A model generated the notes under the pieces. It saw only the letters and a program-made list of their open reading frames with translations. It ran no database searches and was not told where the DNA came from. A stretch of DNA of 64,000 nucleotides from a virus. This document shows positions 19,548 to 27,773 of the stretch, in pieces. The number at the start of each line of letters is the position of its first letter. Positions within the stretch are counted from its first letter, which is position 1. The stretch lies in IMG/VR virus record IMGVR_UViG_3300025128_000015, positions 1-64,000 of that record; one strand, given 5' to 3'. A program made the translations under genes and the position numbers.

Positions 19548-19745
19548 ATGGAAAAAGTAAAATCGTTTTTAGATAGAATGACAGAGAAAGTTATTAGTCG
19601 CAAGTTTCTTGCGTGGGTCACCGCAACTGTGTTAGCACTAGAGGGTGTCGTAATTTCTGAAGACTGGGTTGCCGTAACAGTTATGTACATCGGGTCCGAA
19701 GCTTTGGTTGATCTAGCAACACGATGGAAGCATGGAAGCAACTAA
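19548..19745 (+). CDS. Small two-segment membrane protein, possible holin
   Basis: 65 residues with SD GGAG. A short charged N-terminus is followed by two hydrophobic stretches (FLAWVTATVLALEGVVI and WVAVTVMYIGSEALVDLA) and a basic end. This pattern (SRKFLAW, then VYxG..ALVD) resembles a class of small phage holin-like proteins with two membrane segments. It is followed at once by two membrane-anchored coiled-coil proteins, a layout that would fit a holin and spanin cassette. No endolysin is seen next to it, so the lysis role is only a suggestion. Confidence 0.5.
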   Translation: MEKVKSFLDRMTEKVISRKFLAWVTATVLALEGVVISEDWVAVTVMYIGSEALVDLATRWKHGSN

Positions 19746-19746
19746 A

Positions 19747-20130
19747 ATGTTGTTTTTGAAAAAAGCCTGGGCTTGGTTAAAGACTCATTGGTATTTTCCA
19801 ATCTTACTTATTCTTTTAGCAATAACTTATTTTTCAGGTAGAGCTAGAGTAAACAAGGTTCTTAAGATGTTCGAGATTTCTAAAGAGAGTTATGAGAAAC
19901 AAATTGATGTTATCAATAAATCTCACGAACAAGAACTCAAAAAACAAGAAGAGCTTTATAGTACCTATATAAGCACAATGAAGAAGTTAGAGAAAGACCA
20001 TGAAACTAACTTGGACTCATTAGACAAAGAAAAAAAGAAAAAGCTTGATGAAATGGTAAAGAAATATAAAGGAACACCAGAGGAATTGGCTGAAGATCTA
20101 AGTAACATGTTTGGAGTTAACAATGGTTAA
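19747..20130 (+). CDS. Membrane-anchored coiled-coil protein (i-spanin-like?)
   Basis: I start at ATG 19747, which has GGAAG eight bases upstream; an in-frame ATG at 19732 has no usable SD. The 127-residue product has one N-terminal hydrophobic segment (WYFPILLILLAITYFSG) followed by about 80 residues of Lys/Glu-rich coiled coil. This topology matches inner-membrane spanins (Rz type). It overlaps the next gene. Alternatively it could be any membrane-tethered coiled-coil protein, and similarity to Rz cannot be shown by eye. Confidence 0.5.
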   Translation: MLFLKKAWAWLKTHWYFPILLILLAITYFSGRARVNKVLKMFEISKESYEKQIDVINKSHEQELKKQEELYSTYISTMKKLEKDHETNLDSLDKEKKKKLDEMVKKYKGTPEELAEDLSNMFGVNNG

Positions 20131-20608
20131 GAATATAGTTGCTCTCTTTATGAGCGCTTTAATGATATTGATACCTTTCCACTCTTATGCAGGACAACAA
20201 GATCCGGATAATTCTTTGGGCATTGAAGGCCGACTTTTGTATATTGGTAAAGGCGACAAGACCCCATTTGCAGGAATCTTATTTGACATCCCTGCAGCCA
20301 CTAAGTTGAAAATAGACAAGCAGTTTATGTTGTTGAAGTTCGATTTGGAAAAAGATTTTTTAAGAAAGAAGTTGAACGCAGAACACACACTAGCGATATC
20401 TAAGATACAAATAAAATACGACACGCTACAGTCTAAGACAGATTCATTATTAAAAATAAAAACTGAAGAAATAAACCGTTTACAGACCCTAGTTAAGAAA
20501 GAAACGCGAAGCAATTCGCACTGGTGGTTTGTGGGAGGCATTATAGCAGGGTGTCTATTTTCTCTTGGTATTTACTACGCCGCCGTTGAAGTTAATAAAA
20601 ATCAATAA
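20123..20608 (+). CDS. Exported coiled-coil protein with C-terminal membrane segment
   Basis: Start chosen at ATG 20123 (GGAG at 20113-20116), which overlaps the previous stop. The N-terminus (MVKNIVALFMSALMILIPFH then SYAG) looks like a Sec signal peptide with a possible cleavage after SYA. A coiled coil covers residues about 60-125, and a hydrophobic segment (WWFVGGIIAGCLFSLGIYYA) lies near the C-terminus. It is the third membrane protein in a row. It could be a unimolecular spanin or another envelope protein; no lipobox is evident. Confidence 0.5.
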   Translation: MVKNIVALFMSALMILIPFHSYAGQQDPDNSLGIEGRLLYIGKGDKTPFAGILFDIPAATKLKIDKQFMLLKFDLEKDFLRKKLNAEHTLAISKIQIKYDTLQSKTDSLLKIKTEEINRLQTLVKKETRSNSHWWFVGGIIAGCLFSLGIYYAAVEVNKNQ

Positions 20609-20620
20609 GGAAGTAAAAAC

Positions 20621-21397
20621 ATGTCTAGAAGCAGTCGTCGCGGTGCCGCCAGAAACTTTTCTTTTAAGAAATTAAAGCGTCATATTAAAAAGCATTCCGG
20701 CGCGAACCTGCAATTCATATTAGAAGATGACGACGGAACTGAAGTATCAGTAAGTCCAGACAAAGAAGTTAAGTATATTTCTGGCGGCGGCCTTAAAATT
20801 GATTGGACGAATACAAGTAACGGTACAGATGCTGATCCATACGATCTAACTTTAACTGTTGATCCAACTGACGCTGCAGAAGTAAGTATTGTAGCCAACG
20901 ACTATGTTTTAATATCCGATTCTTCAGATAGTAACGCTGTGAAGAAAGCCCAAGTTGGATATGCGTGGGATGGAAACAGGTTTTATGTCAATGGTAAAAT
21001 TGGAATTGGTGTTGATTCTCCAACATATGCTTTAGATCTTCCTAATACTAGCGGAGTGGCAGGACAAGCAAGAGCGAATGCTTTTGTGACCTATTCATCT
21101 AAAAGATTAAAGAAGAATATTAATCAAATTAAAGAACCTTTAAACATAGTAAACAATCTTACCGGTGTAACATTCGACTGGAAAGATACAAACAAAACAG
21201 AAATAGGTTTGATAGCAGAAGAGGTACATAAAGTTTTACCTGAGATTGTTGCCTATCATAATAACCAACCAGCTGCTTTGGATTATCCAAAGTTAACAGC
21301 GTTGTTAATCGAATGTGTGAAGGAACTACAAGCTAAAGTAAACTTTTTAGAAAAAAAGTTTTTGCCTCACGATACTGATATTAAAGAAGAAAGATAA
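20621..21397 (+). CDS. Short tail fibre with S74 intramolecular chaperone domain
   Basis: 258 residues. The basic N-terminus (SRSSRRGAARNFSFKKLKRH) precedes a beta-rich section. The C-terminal 100 residues match the Peptidase S74 / endosialidase chaperone domain: VTYSSKRLKKNINQIKEPL, NNLTGVTFDWK, EIGLIAEEVHKVLPEIV, LDYPKLTALLIECVKELQAK. The family folds trimeric fibres and then cleaves itself off using a Ser-Lys pair near the S-(x)n-K-x-NI motif, which is present here. It lies directly before a much larger fibre with the same C-terminal domain. Confidence 0.85.
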   Translation: MSRSSRRGAARNFSFKKLKRHIKKHSGANLQFILEDDDGTEVSVSPDKEVKYISGGGLKIDWTNTSNGTDADPYDLTLTVDPTDAAEVSIVANDYVLISDSSDSNAVKKAQVGYAWDGNRFYVNGKIGIGVDSPTYALDLPNTSGVAGQARANAFVTYSSKRLKKNINQIKEPLNIVNNLTGVTFDWKDTNKTEIGLIAEEVHKVLPEIVAYHNNQPAALDYPKLTALLIECVKELQAKVNFLEKKFLPHDTDIKEER

Positions 21398-21462
21398 TTT
21401 GTAATTAATTTTTCATTTTTGTAGCAGAAGAATCCGGTCTGTGCATACTACTTAAATGCGAC

Positions 21463-21480
21463 AGGCGCACTCGTGCGTCT
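21463..21480 (+). other. Small GC hairpin before fibre gene
   Basis: AGGCGCAC / GTGCGTCT can pair around TC (8 bp with one G-T pair; the innermost pairs must open to make a loop). It lies in the 129-base gap between the two fibre genes. There is no T-run, so it may be a weak terminator or a leader structure. Nothing else was recognised in this gap apart from the SD GGAGGG. Confidence 0.3.
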
Positions 21481-21526
21481 TGTGTTCTTGCTATAGAATA
21501 AACATAACTTATGGAGGGATTAATTT

Positions 21527-24500
21527 ATGGCTACAACTTATGGATTAGCGGCCGAATTTCAGGCGCTATTGAATACAGAGATTCCAACTGGAGCAAATGA
21601 TAAGGCGTTTTTATACGCTTCAGGCTCCGGAGCGGACGCAGCTTTGTATGCTAAACTTGGGGACAATACCCAGGTAGCGCTCATGACATCCGGATTTTCG
21701 CTACAAGATACTGCTAATGGCGGTATCGCAGATTTTACTTATGACGGTACTGCAGACGTAACTGTCAAGGTCGACCCAACTAACGCTACTGCTATTACGG
21801 CAGTTGCTGATGGCGACCTTGTTCTTGTCGCTGACGCATCTGACAGCAACAATCTTAAAAAGATTACTCGTGCTCACTTTATCGAGTCTGCCGCTCTTGA
21901 TTCTATCAATATTGACGGTGGCGCAATTGACGGCACACCGATTGGAGCCAGTAGTGCAGCTGCTGGTACGTTCACTACAATCGTTGGTACCAAGATGAGC
22001 GCTTCTAGTGACTTAAACGTCGTTGGAAATGCTTTCGTAGAAGGTACAATGAATGTCACTGGAGCCGCTAGCTTCGCTGGCAGCGTAGATCTCGGTGACG
22101 CTACAGGTGATACTATCACTGCTACAGGTCGTTTCGATTCTGACTTAGTACCAAGTACTGACGGAGCCCGCGATCTCGGAGCATCTTCTCTTGAATGGAA
22201 AGATCTTTACATAGATGGTGTTGCTTACATCGATAGTCTTCAAGCTGACTCCCTTGGTGCAGCTCTTGATGCTAACAACCAGGCGATCACCAATATTAAT
22301 GTAGACTCCGGTGCTATTGATGGCGCCACCATCGGCGCTAACAGTGCCGCAGCCGGCACTTTTGCTGCTCTTGTGGCAACTTCTATGTCAGCTTCAGCCG
22401 ACCTTAACGTTGTCGGAAGCGCTTTCGTTGAAGGTTCTCTTAACGTTACTGGTGCTTTAAATCTTGCAGGCGCTCTCGCCGCTTCTGCACTTAGCGCCTC
22501 TGGCGACCTTAACGTTGTCGGTTCTGCTTTCGTGGAGACCAACATGAATGTCACAGGCAATCTTGTTGTTAACGGTGACGTTGATTTAGGTAATGCAACC
22601 AGTGATACAATTACGGCCACTGGACGCTTCGATTCGGATCTTGTTCCAAGCACTGATGGAGCCCGTGACCTCGGTGCATCCAGTCTTGAGTGGAAAGATC
22701 TCTACCTCGACGGTGTTGCTTACATCGATGACCTTCGTGCCGACGCACTTGGTGCTGCACTCAACTGTGCAAGCCAAGCGATGACAAACATCAATGTCGA
22801 CTCCGGCGCAATTGATGGTGTTACAATTGGTACAAACTCGGCTGCAACTCGTGGAGTATTTACTCACCTAACTGCTTCACACATGAAAATTGATAACAAC
22901 TTAATTGTTGTTGGAGATCTTCAGGTACAAGGTAATATTGATAGCATTACTGTTACTCAAAATACTTTAGAAGTTACAGATAAGCTTATTATCGCTGGTG
23001 CATCTGGATCGTCTGCTGCTGTAAGCGGTGGTGGTCTTATGATTGGTGGTAGTGATCTTGCAAACGATGAAGTTGCTTCTGTTCTTTGGGATCACGGCAA
23101 TAGTGCACTTGACTTCAATATCGGTACTACAACTGAAATGCGTCTTCAAAATGGTGTACTCCGCCCTGAGACAGACAATGACATTGATTTAGGTGCATCT
23201 GGTGCTGAGTTTAAGGACCTTTACCTTGATGGCGTTGCTTACATCGATGACCTTCGTGCTGACGCTCTCGGCGCCGCCTTAGACTGCGCATCGCAAGCTA
23301 TGACTAACATCAACGTAGACTCAGGTGCTATTGATGGAACTACCATCGGCGCTAACAGTGCTGCAGCCGGTACATTCGCTGCCGTTGTAGCAACTTCGAT
23401 GAGTGCCTCGGCCGACCTCAATGTCGTCGGAAGTGCTTTCGTTGAAGGGTCGCTTAATGTTACTGGTGCTTTAAATCTTGCTGGTGCACTTGCTGCTTCC
23501 GCACTTAGCTCTTCTGGTGATCTTAACGTTGTTGGTTCTGCTTTCGTAGAAACTAACTTAAACGTCACCGGTAACGCTGTTGTACAGGGCAGCTTAACAG
23601 CAAACGGTACAGTCCAGCTCGGTAATGCCTCATCTGATGTTGTTACTGTGACTTCACAGTTAACAGCTTCTGAAGGTGTTGGGTTTGGTGCTAATAGCTC
23701 GGCTGACATGACTGCAGGTGCAGTTGATATCCTCATGAAAGATAACGAAGCCGCCGCACTAGAGATTAAACAAGGTTCGACTAACTACCTGACGTTCCGA
23801 ACAACTAACAGCCAAGAGGCTATCGTTTTCGGTTCTAATGACGTCACTTCGGTTATTCCATCTGTCGACAGCGCTGTTGCTCTTGGCCACTCTTCTTACG
23901 CTTGGTCCAGCCTTACTGTAGATGCAATTGATCTTAATGGTCAAGGAAACATTAGTATGGGTGGTACCGGTCGTATTGATCTCGATGCTGATGATGATAC
24001 TTCTATCCGCGCTTCTGCTGATGATGTTATTACTTTCGAAGTTGCTGGTGCTGATGAATTCCAGATGAGTGCAAATATGTTCGGTCCTGCTTCGGCAGAC
24101 GGAGCTTCTCTCGGTGGAGCAAGCAACGAGTGGTCTGACCTTTACCTTGCAGACGCAGGTGTGATCTACTTCGGTAGTGACCAGGATATCCTCCTGACAC
24201 ACGATGCTGATCAGGGGCTCACAATTGAGCAGGGTACAGATGCTGCTGGTGATCCAATTCTTACTCTTAAGACTGTTGGTGATCTTGCTAGCGGTGCTGA
24301 GCTTAAGTTTGCTCTTGATAATGGTGCAGGCGAAGCTGACGATGATCAACTTGGTGTGATTTCGTTCTACGGTGACGACGATGGTGACAACGCGACTAAG
24401 TACGCTCAAATCAAAGTCTTAGCTGAAGACGTAACTGATACTGAAGAAGATGGTAGTATTACTCTTTCTGCTTTGGTTGCAGGTACACTGCGTGATATCA

Positions 24501-24883
24501 TGGTCATTGGAGATATTGCCGCCAATAGTGCAGGTGTTACATTACCTAACAACAGCACGTATGGTACTATGAAGGCACACTCCTACGTCACTTACTCGGA
24601 TGAAAATCTTAAGACTAATATCCAGCCAGTTGAGAATGCTCTTGATAAGGTTAAGAACCTTCAAGGTGTGACATACGACTGGAAGAGTGACGGATCCAGT
24701 GATATTGGTTTCATTGCTCAGGAAGTTGAAAAAGTTATACCTCAGATTGTTAAATCTAGTGGCACCGAAGGTAGCTACGCGATGAACTATTCTCGCGTAA
24801 CCGCCCTCCTCGTCGAAGGTATTAAAGAACAGCAGGCTCAAATTGAGAACTTGAAAAATGCTCTTGCTAGCATTAAAAAGTAA
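21527..24883 (+). CDS. Long tail fibre with internal repeats and S74 chaperone domain
   Basis: 1118 residues. The N-terminal 130 residues resemble the body of the preceding short fibre (both contain DLTLTVDPT/VTVKVDPTNA and LVADASDS.. segments). The shaft has imperfect repeats: LEWKDLYxDGVAYID (starting near 22190, 22686 and, as EFKDLYLDG, 23206), TNINVDSGAIDG, and the block SADLNVVGSAFVEGSLNVTG occurring twice. The C-terminus from residue about 1020 is an S74 chaperone (YSDENLKTNIQPVENALDKV, GVTYDWK, IGFIAQEVEKVIPQIV, YSRVTALLVEGIKEQQAQIE). It probably forms the main receptor-binding fibre. Codons are C-rich, like those of the capsid gene. Confidence 0.88.
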   Translation: MATTYGLAAEFQALLNTEIPTGANDKAFLYASGSGADAALYAKLGDNTQVALMTSGFSLQDTANGGIADFTYDGTADVTVKVDPTNATAITAVADGDLVLVADASDSNNLKKITRAHFIESAALDSINIDGGAIDGTPIGASSAAAGTFTTIVGTKMSASSDLNVVGNAFVEGTMNVTGAASFAGSVDLGDATGDTITATGRFDSDLVPSTDGARDLGASSLEWKDLYIDGVAYIDSLQADSLGAALDANNQAITNINVDSGAIDGATIGANSAAAGTFAALVATSMSASADLNVVGSAFVEGSLNVTGALNLAGALAASALSASGDLNVVGSAFVETNMNVTGNLVVNGDVDLGNATSDTITATGRFDSDLVPSTDGARDLGASSLEWKDLYLDGVAYIDDLRADALGAALNCASQAMTNINVDSGAIDGVTIGTNSAATRGVFTHLTASHMKIDNNLIVVGDLQVQGNIDSITVTQNTLEVTDKLIIAGASGSSAAVSGGGLMIGGSDLANDEVASVLWDHGNSALDFNIGTTTEMRLQNGVLRPETDNDIDLGASGAEFKDLYLDGVAYIDDLRADALGAALDCASQAMTNINVDSGAIDGTTIGANSAAAGTFAAVVATSMSASADLNVVGSAFVEGSLNVTGALNLAGALAASALSSSGDLNVVGSAFVETNLNVTGNAVVQGSLTANGTVQLGNASSDVVTVTSQLTASEGVGFGANSSADMTAGAVDILMKDNEAAALEIKQGSTNYLTFRTTNSQEAIVFGSNDVTSVIPSVDSAVALGHSSYAWSSLTVDAIDLNGQGNISMGGTGRIDLDADDDTSIRASADDVITFEVAGADEFQMSANMFGPASADGASLGGASNEWSDLYLADAGVIYFGSDQDILLTHDADQGLTIEQGTDAAGDPILTLKTVGDLASGAELKFALDNGAGEADDDQLGVISFYGDDDGDNATKYAQIKVLAEDVTDTEEDGSITLSALVAGTLRDIMVIGDIAANSAGVTLPNNSTYGTMKAHSYVTYSDENLKTNIQPVENALDKVKNLQGVTYDWKSDGSSDIGFIAQEVEKVIPQIVKSSGTEGSYAMNYSRVTALLVEGIKEQQAQIENLKNALASIKK

Positions 24884-24903
24884 GTTGTTCTAGTTTCTTA
24901 GTG

Positions 24904-24934
24904 AAAAGGTCGGTAGCTCGCTGCCGGCCTTTTC
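24904..24934 (+). terminator. Intrinsic terminator after long fibre
   Basis: AAAAGGTCGG... pairs with ...CCGGCCTTTT (left arm 24904-24917, right arm 24920-24933 with two G-U pairs; inner bases open as a loop). The right arm ends in a T-run. It sits 20 bases after the fibre stop codon. Confidence 0.75.
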
Positions 24935-24943
24935 TATTTACTA
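24934..24943 (+). promoter_or_regulatory. Candidate late promoter motif CTATTTACTA
   Basis: Variant of the recurrent ACTATTTAYTA element, directly after the fibre terminator and 16 bases before the next ATG. The short distance would leave a very short leader, so this copy is less certain. Confidence 0.3.
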
Positions 24944-24959
24944 TAAAGGATAGTATACT

Positions 24960-25232
24960 ATGTCGCTTACGCTTAAAGAAAGAAACAGAGAATTAATCTT
25001 GAGTGTTATTAAGCAAGCAGATCCAAATTACGAAGTAAAAGATAATGTTTATTATGTTGGCTCTAAAGCTTTTGTAGCGAATTCTGTGATACAGTGGTTA
25101 CTAGATAAGGTGGACACCGGCGAGTTTAAAGCAGAAAGTGCACAATTTTACATCGATGCGGTTAACAAATACATCGTTGGTGAGGTAAACTTACGTTGGG
25201 TTGATGATGATCTGATAATAGAGGGAATATGA
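24960..25232 (+). CDS. Hypothetical protein, packaging operon
   Basis: 90 residues, mixed alpha/beta and acidic, with no recognised motif. It overlaps the next gene by four bases (ATGA) and opens the packaging and head-gene operon. Position upstream of terminase suggests a late function, but nothing in the sequence shows what it is. Confidence 0.6.
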   Translation: MSLTLKERNRELILSVIKQADPNYEVKDNVYYVGSKAFVANSVIQWLLDKVDTGEFKAESAQFYIDAVNKYIVGEVNLRWVDDDLIIEGI

Positions 25233-25615
25233 AAGATAAAGATTGGGACTATATAGCAAAAGTTGAAAAAGCCATAGCAAAGAAATATGGCAAAGAAGCT
25301 GTACAAAATCCAAAAGCCTTATGGGATGAGGAAAAAGAAAAGGAATATATCGAACAGCTTAAAGAAATGGTTGCGAAAGAGCAGATATCTGAAGAGTCGG
25401 CCGAAAAGGCTGAAATCAATGGTTTTTTAGTTACCAAAAAACTACTTACTAAGGAAACAAACAGAAAATGTCCTGTATGCGACAATTTTTCATTTAAGAT
25501 TAAAGATGATGTATATATGTTAAAATTTGAATGCTGCTTCAATTGTTATGTAGAACATATCGAAGGTAGAGAAGAACGATGGCTTTCTGGTTGGAGACCA
25601 AAAGGAGATAAATAA
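25229..25615 (+). CDS. Zinc-ribbon protein conserved near terminase
   Basis: 128 residues. The N-terminus DWDYIAKVEKAIAKKYGKEA followed by VQNPKALW is a pattern I associate with small proteins next to terminase in marine T4-like phages. The C-terminal half has a zinc ribbon, CPVC (about residue 79) paired with CCFNC (about 108). The likely role is nucleic-acid or protein binding in packaging or late expression; this is inference. It starts by ATGA overlap and ends by TAATG overlap. Confidence 0.65.
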   Translation: MKDKDWDYIAKVEKAIAKKYGKEAVQNPKALWDEEKEKEYIEQLKEMVAKEQISEESAEKAEINGFLVTKKLLTKETNRKCPVCDNFSFKIKDDVYMLKFECCFNCYVEHIEGREERWLSGWRPKGDK

Positions 25616-26178
25616 TGTCACAAGCAAACTTAGAAATTATACGTGGTGTCGCTCAGGCTGCTGCCGGTTGTTACGACGGCGCCCTTGACGATGAGGGAAA
25701 TCCAGTCAAGATTGGGCTCAAAAGAGAAGAGGGGAATCCTATCTTAAGCTCCAGAAACGTCGATGGATTCAAGGTTAAATTTCATGGAGATAAACTAATG
25801 TGTACCTATCAGTCAGATATTAAATTAAAAGACGTTTACAAAGGTAACTTAGAAAATGAAATGGAACAAACAATGAATGATATTGTTAGCCACCTTAAAA
25901 AGCAATACAAAAAAATCACCGGCAGTGCATTGACACTAACACCACAAGGTGAGGTTGATTGTTTGGTTCAGTCTACTTCAAGAGTTAGAGTATTTGTGAC
26001 AGCTAACAAATCCTACAAAGTAGGTGGATTAGACTCTGTTGGCTCTGTAGCAGACGATTCTAAAGACAGCCTTGACTCTTCGTTTAGAAGCTTTCTGGAC
26101 CAAGGTGGTTTTGGAAACGCTCCTAAAAACAAAAACCAAAAAGGTGGACAAGGTAAAGACAGTCAGAAGGACGGTTGA
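25615..26178 (+). CDS. Hypothetical protein upstream of terminase
   Basis: 187 residues. The first 115 form a compact alpha/beta region (FHGDKLMCTYQSDIKLKDVY, MEQTMNDIVSHLKKQYKKIT); the last 30 are Gly/Lys/Gln-rich and disordered. Position directly before the large terminase would suit a small-terminase-like or packaging accessory protein, but the length and sequence do not show a gp16 helix-turn-helix. I leave the function open. Confidence 0.55.
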   Translation: MSQANLEIIRGVAQAAAGCYDGALDDEGNPVKIGLKREEGNPILSSRNVDGFKVKFHGDKLMCTYQSDIKLKDVYKGNLENEMEQTMNDIVSHLKKQYKKITGSALTLTPQGEVDCLVQSTSRVRVFVTANKSYKVGGLDSVGSVADDSKDSLDSSFRSFLDQGGFGNAPKNKNQKGGQGKDSQKDG

Positions 26179-26183
26179 TACAC

Positions 26184-27767
26184 ATGAGTTATCAACTCTC
26201 TAAAGAAGAAGTTGTTAAGGAGATAATTAAGTGCGGAAAGGATGCAACTTATTTTATAAATAATTATGCTAAGATATCACACCCGCTTTTGGGACTGATA
26301 CCTTTCAACACTTATGATTTTCAAGACGAGCTTATAAATGATTTTAATGATCACCGATTCAATCTTATCCTTAAAGCACGCCAGTTAGGTATATCTACAA
26401 TTACAGCAGCATATGTTGCGTGGTTGATGATGTTTCGTCGAGATAAGAACGTGCTAGTTATGGCCACTAAATTTGGTACGGCCTCTAACTTAGTTAAGAA
26501 AGTTAAAAGTATTCACAAAAACTTACCGGACTGGATGAAGATTGCCAAGATTATAATCGATAACAGGACTTCGTTCGAACTTTCTAACGGTTCACAAATT
26601 AAAGCATCGTCGACGTCTGCAGATGCAGGTCGTTCTGAGGCTCTTTCTTTACTAGTAATTGACGAGGCCGCGCACGTTGAAGGCTTAGATGAACTATGGA
26701 CTGGTCTGTATCCTACACTCTCAACTGGTGGACGATGTATCGCTCTTTCTACTCCAAATGGCGTTGGTAATTGGTTCCACCAGTCTTGTGTTGACGCACA
26801 AGCATCTAAGAACGATTTTAAAATCACAACACTGCCTTGGGACGTACATCCTGATCGAGATCAAGCTTGGTTTGAGAATGAGACTAAAAACATGTCGCGA
26901 CGACAGATCGCTCAGGAATTAGAATGCAACTTTAATATGTCTGGAGAAACAGTTTTTCATCCGGAAGATATGATATTCTTGGAAGCAAATATTAAAGATC
27001 CAAAGCACAGAACTGGTTTTGACAGGAACTTTTGGATATGGGAAGAGCATGATCCTAAATTTACTTATCTTTTATCTGCCGATGTTGCAAGAGGAGACGG
27101 CAATGATCACTCTGCTTTTCATATATTCAAAATAGAAACAATGGAGATTGTCGCTGATTATCAAGGTAAGGCAACACCAGACATTTTTTCTAATTTAATT
27201 GATAGTGCCGGCCGAGAGTACGGAGAGTGTATGATCGCCGTTGAAAATAACTCTGTCGGCTTTGCTGTACTTGAGAAACTAAGAGACAAAGGATACCCAA
27301 ATATATACTATTCTTATAAATCCTCTCATGAGTATGTTGACCCTATAACAGCAGAGTATTCTAGTGGTACCGTTGCAGGTTTTTCTACCACCCAAAAAAC
27401 TCGCCCTCTTATCGTTGCGAAGATGGAAGAATTTATACGCAACAAACTAATTAAGATATATTCTAGTAGGTTATTTAATGAAATGAAAACTTTCGTATGG
27501 CACAATGGACGCCCCCAGGCGATGAAAAAATATAATGACGATCTAATCATGTCCTGTGCCATCGGATGTTGGGTTAAGGACATTGCTTTTACAGTTAATC
27601 AAAGAGACCTACAATATAAAAAAGCTTTCTTAAATTCTATGACAAAATCTGATAATATACTCAGTACTGCAATAAAAGGTATGGAAGGTTATAAAACCAA
27701 CAGTACTAAAGAATTAGAGAAGAAAAAGAAAAAGCAGGATAAATATATTTGGCTTCTAAAAGGATAG
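26184..27767 (+). CDS. terL: Terminase large subunit (T4 gp17 type)
   Basis: The ATG at 26184 is preferred over an overlapping TTG at 26175 because AAGGA lies 12 bases upstream of the ATG and only 3 from the TTG. The product has 527 residues. The N-terminal packaging ATPase has Walker A KARQLGIST (about 64-72) and Walker B LLVIDEAAH (about 156-164), with coupling motif ALSTPNG. The C-terminal RNase H-fold nuclease begins LLSADVARGDGNDHS (about 299), with further acidic residues in VENNSVG and NDDLIMS. It cuts concatemers and pumps DNA through the portal encoded next door. Confidence 0.95.
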   Translation: MSYQLSKEEVVKEIIKCGKDATYFINNYAKISHPLLGLIPFNTYDFQDELINDFNDHRFNLILKARQLGISTITAAYVAWLMMFRRDKNVLVMATKFGTASNLVKKVKSIHKNLPDWMKIAKIIIDNRTSFELSNGSQIKASSTSADAGRSEALSLLVIDEAAHVEGLDELWTGLYPTLSTGGRCIALSTPNGVGNWFHQSCVDAQASKNDFKITTLPWDVHPDRDQAWFENETKNMSRRQIAQELECNFNMSGETVFHPEDMIFLEANIKDPKHRTGFDRNFWIWEEHDPKFTYLLSADVARGDGNDHSAFHIFKIETMEIVADYQGKATPDIFSNLIDSAGREYGECMIAVENNSVGFAVLEKLRDKGYPNIYYSYKSSHEYVDPITAEYSSGTVAGFSTTQKTRPLIVAKMEEFIRNKLIKIYSSRLFNEMKTFVWHNGRPQAMKKYNDDLIMSCAIGCWVKDIAFTVNQRDLQYKKAFLNSMTKSDNILSTAIKGMEGYKTNSTKELEKKKKKQDKYIWLLKG

Positions 27768-27773
27768 TAAAAA

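Noticed and set aside
21398-21526. Possible tRNA or small RNA in the gap between the two fibres
   Set aside because: No cloverleaf could be drawn and no T-loop or acceptor pattern is present; only one short GC hairpin.
23759-24409. Long minus-strand frame (216 codons) inside the long fibre gene
   Set aside because: It lies wholly opposite a clear fibre gene, is Ser/Ile/Thr/Cys-rich without domain pattern, and has no SD. Open antisense frames arise from the repetitive Gly/Ala/Asp codons of the fibre.
21527-24883. Repeats in the fibre gene considered as a CRISPR or tandem-repeat array
   Set aside because: Spacing of about 500 bases, in-frame amino-acid repeats and synonymous divergence show protein module repeats, not CRISPR repeats.
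25615-26178. Small terminase subunit (gp16)
   Set aside because: Position fits, but there is no helix-turn-helix or coiled-coil oligomerisation pattern, so I kept it as hypothetical.
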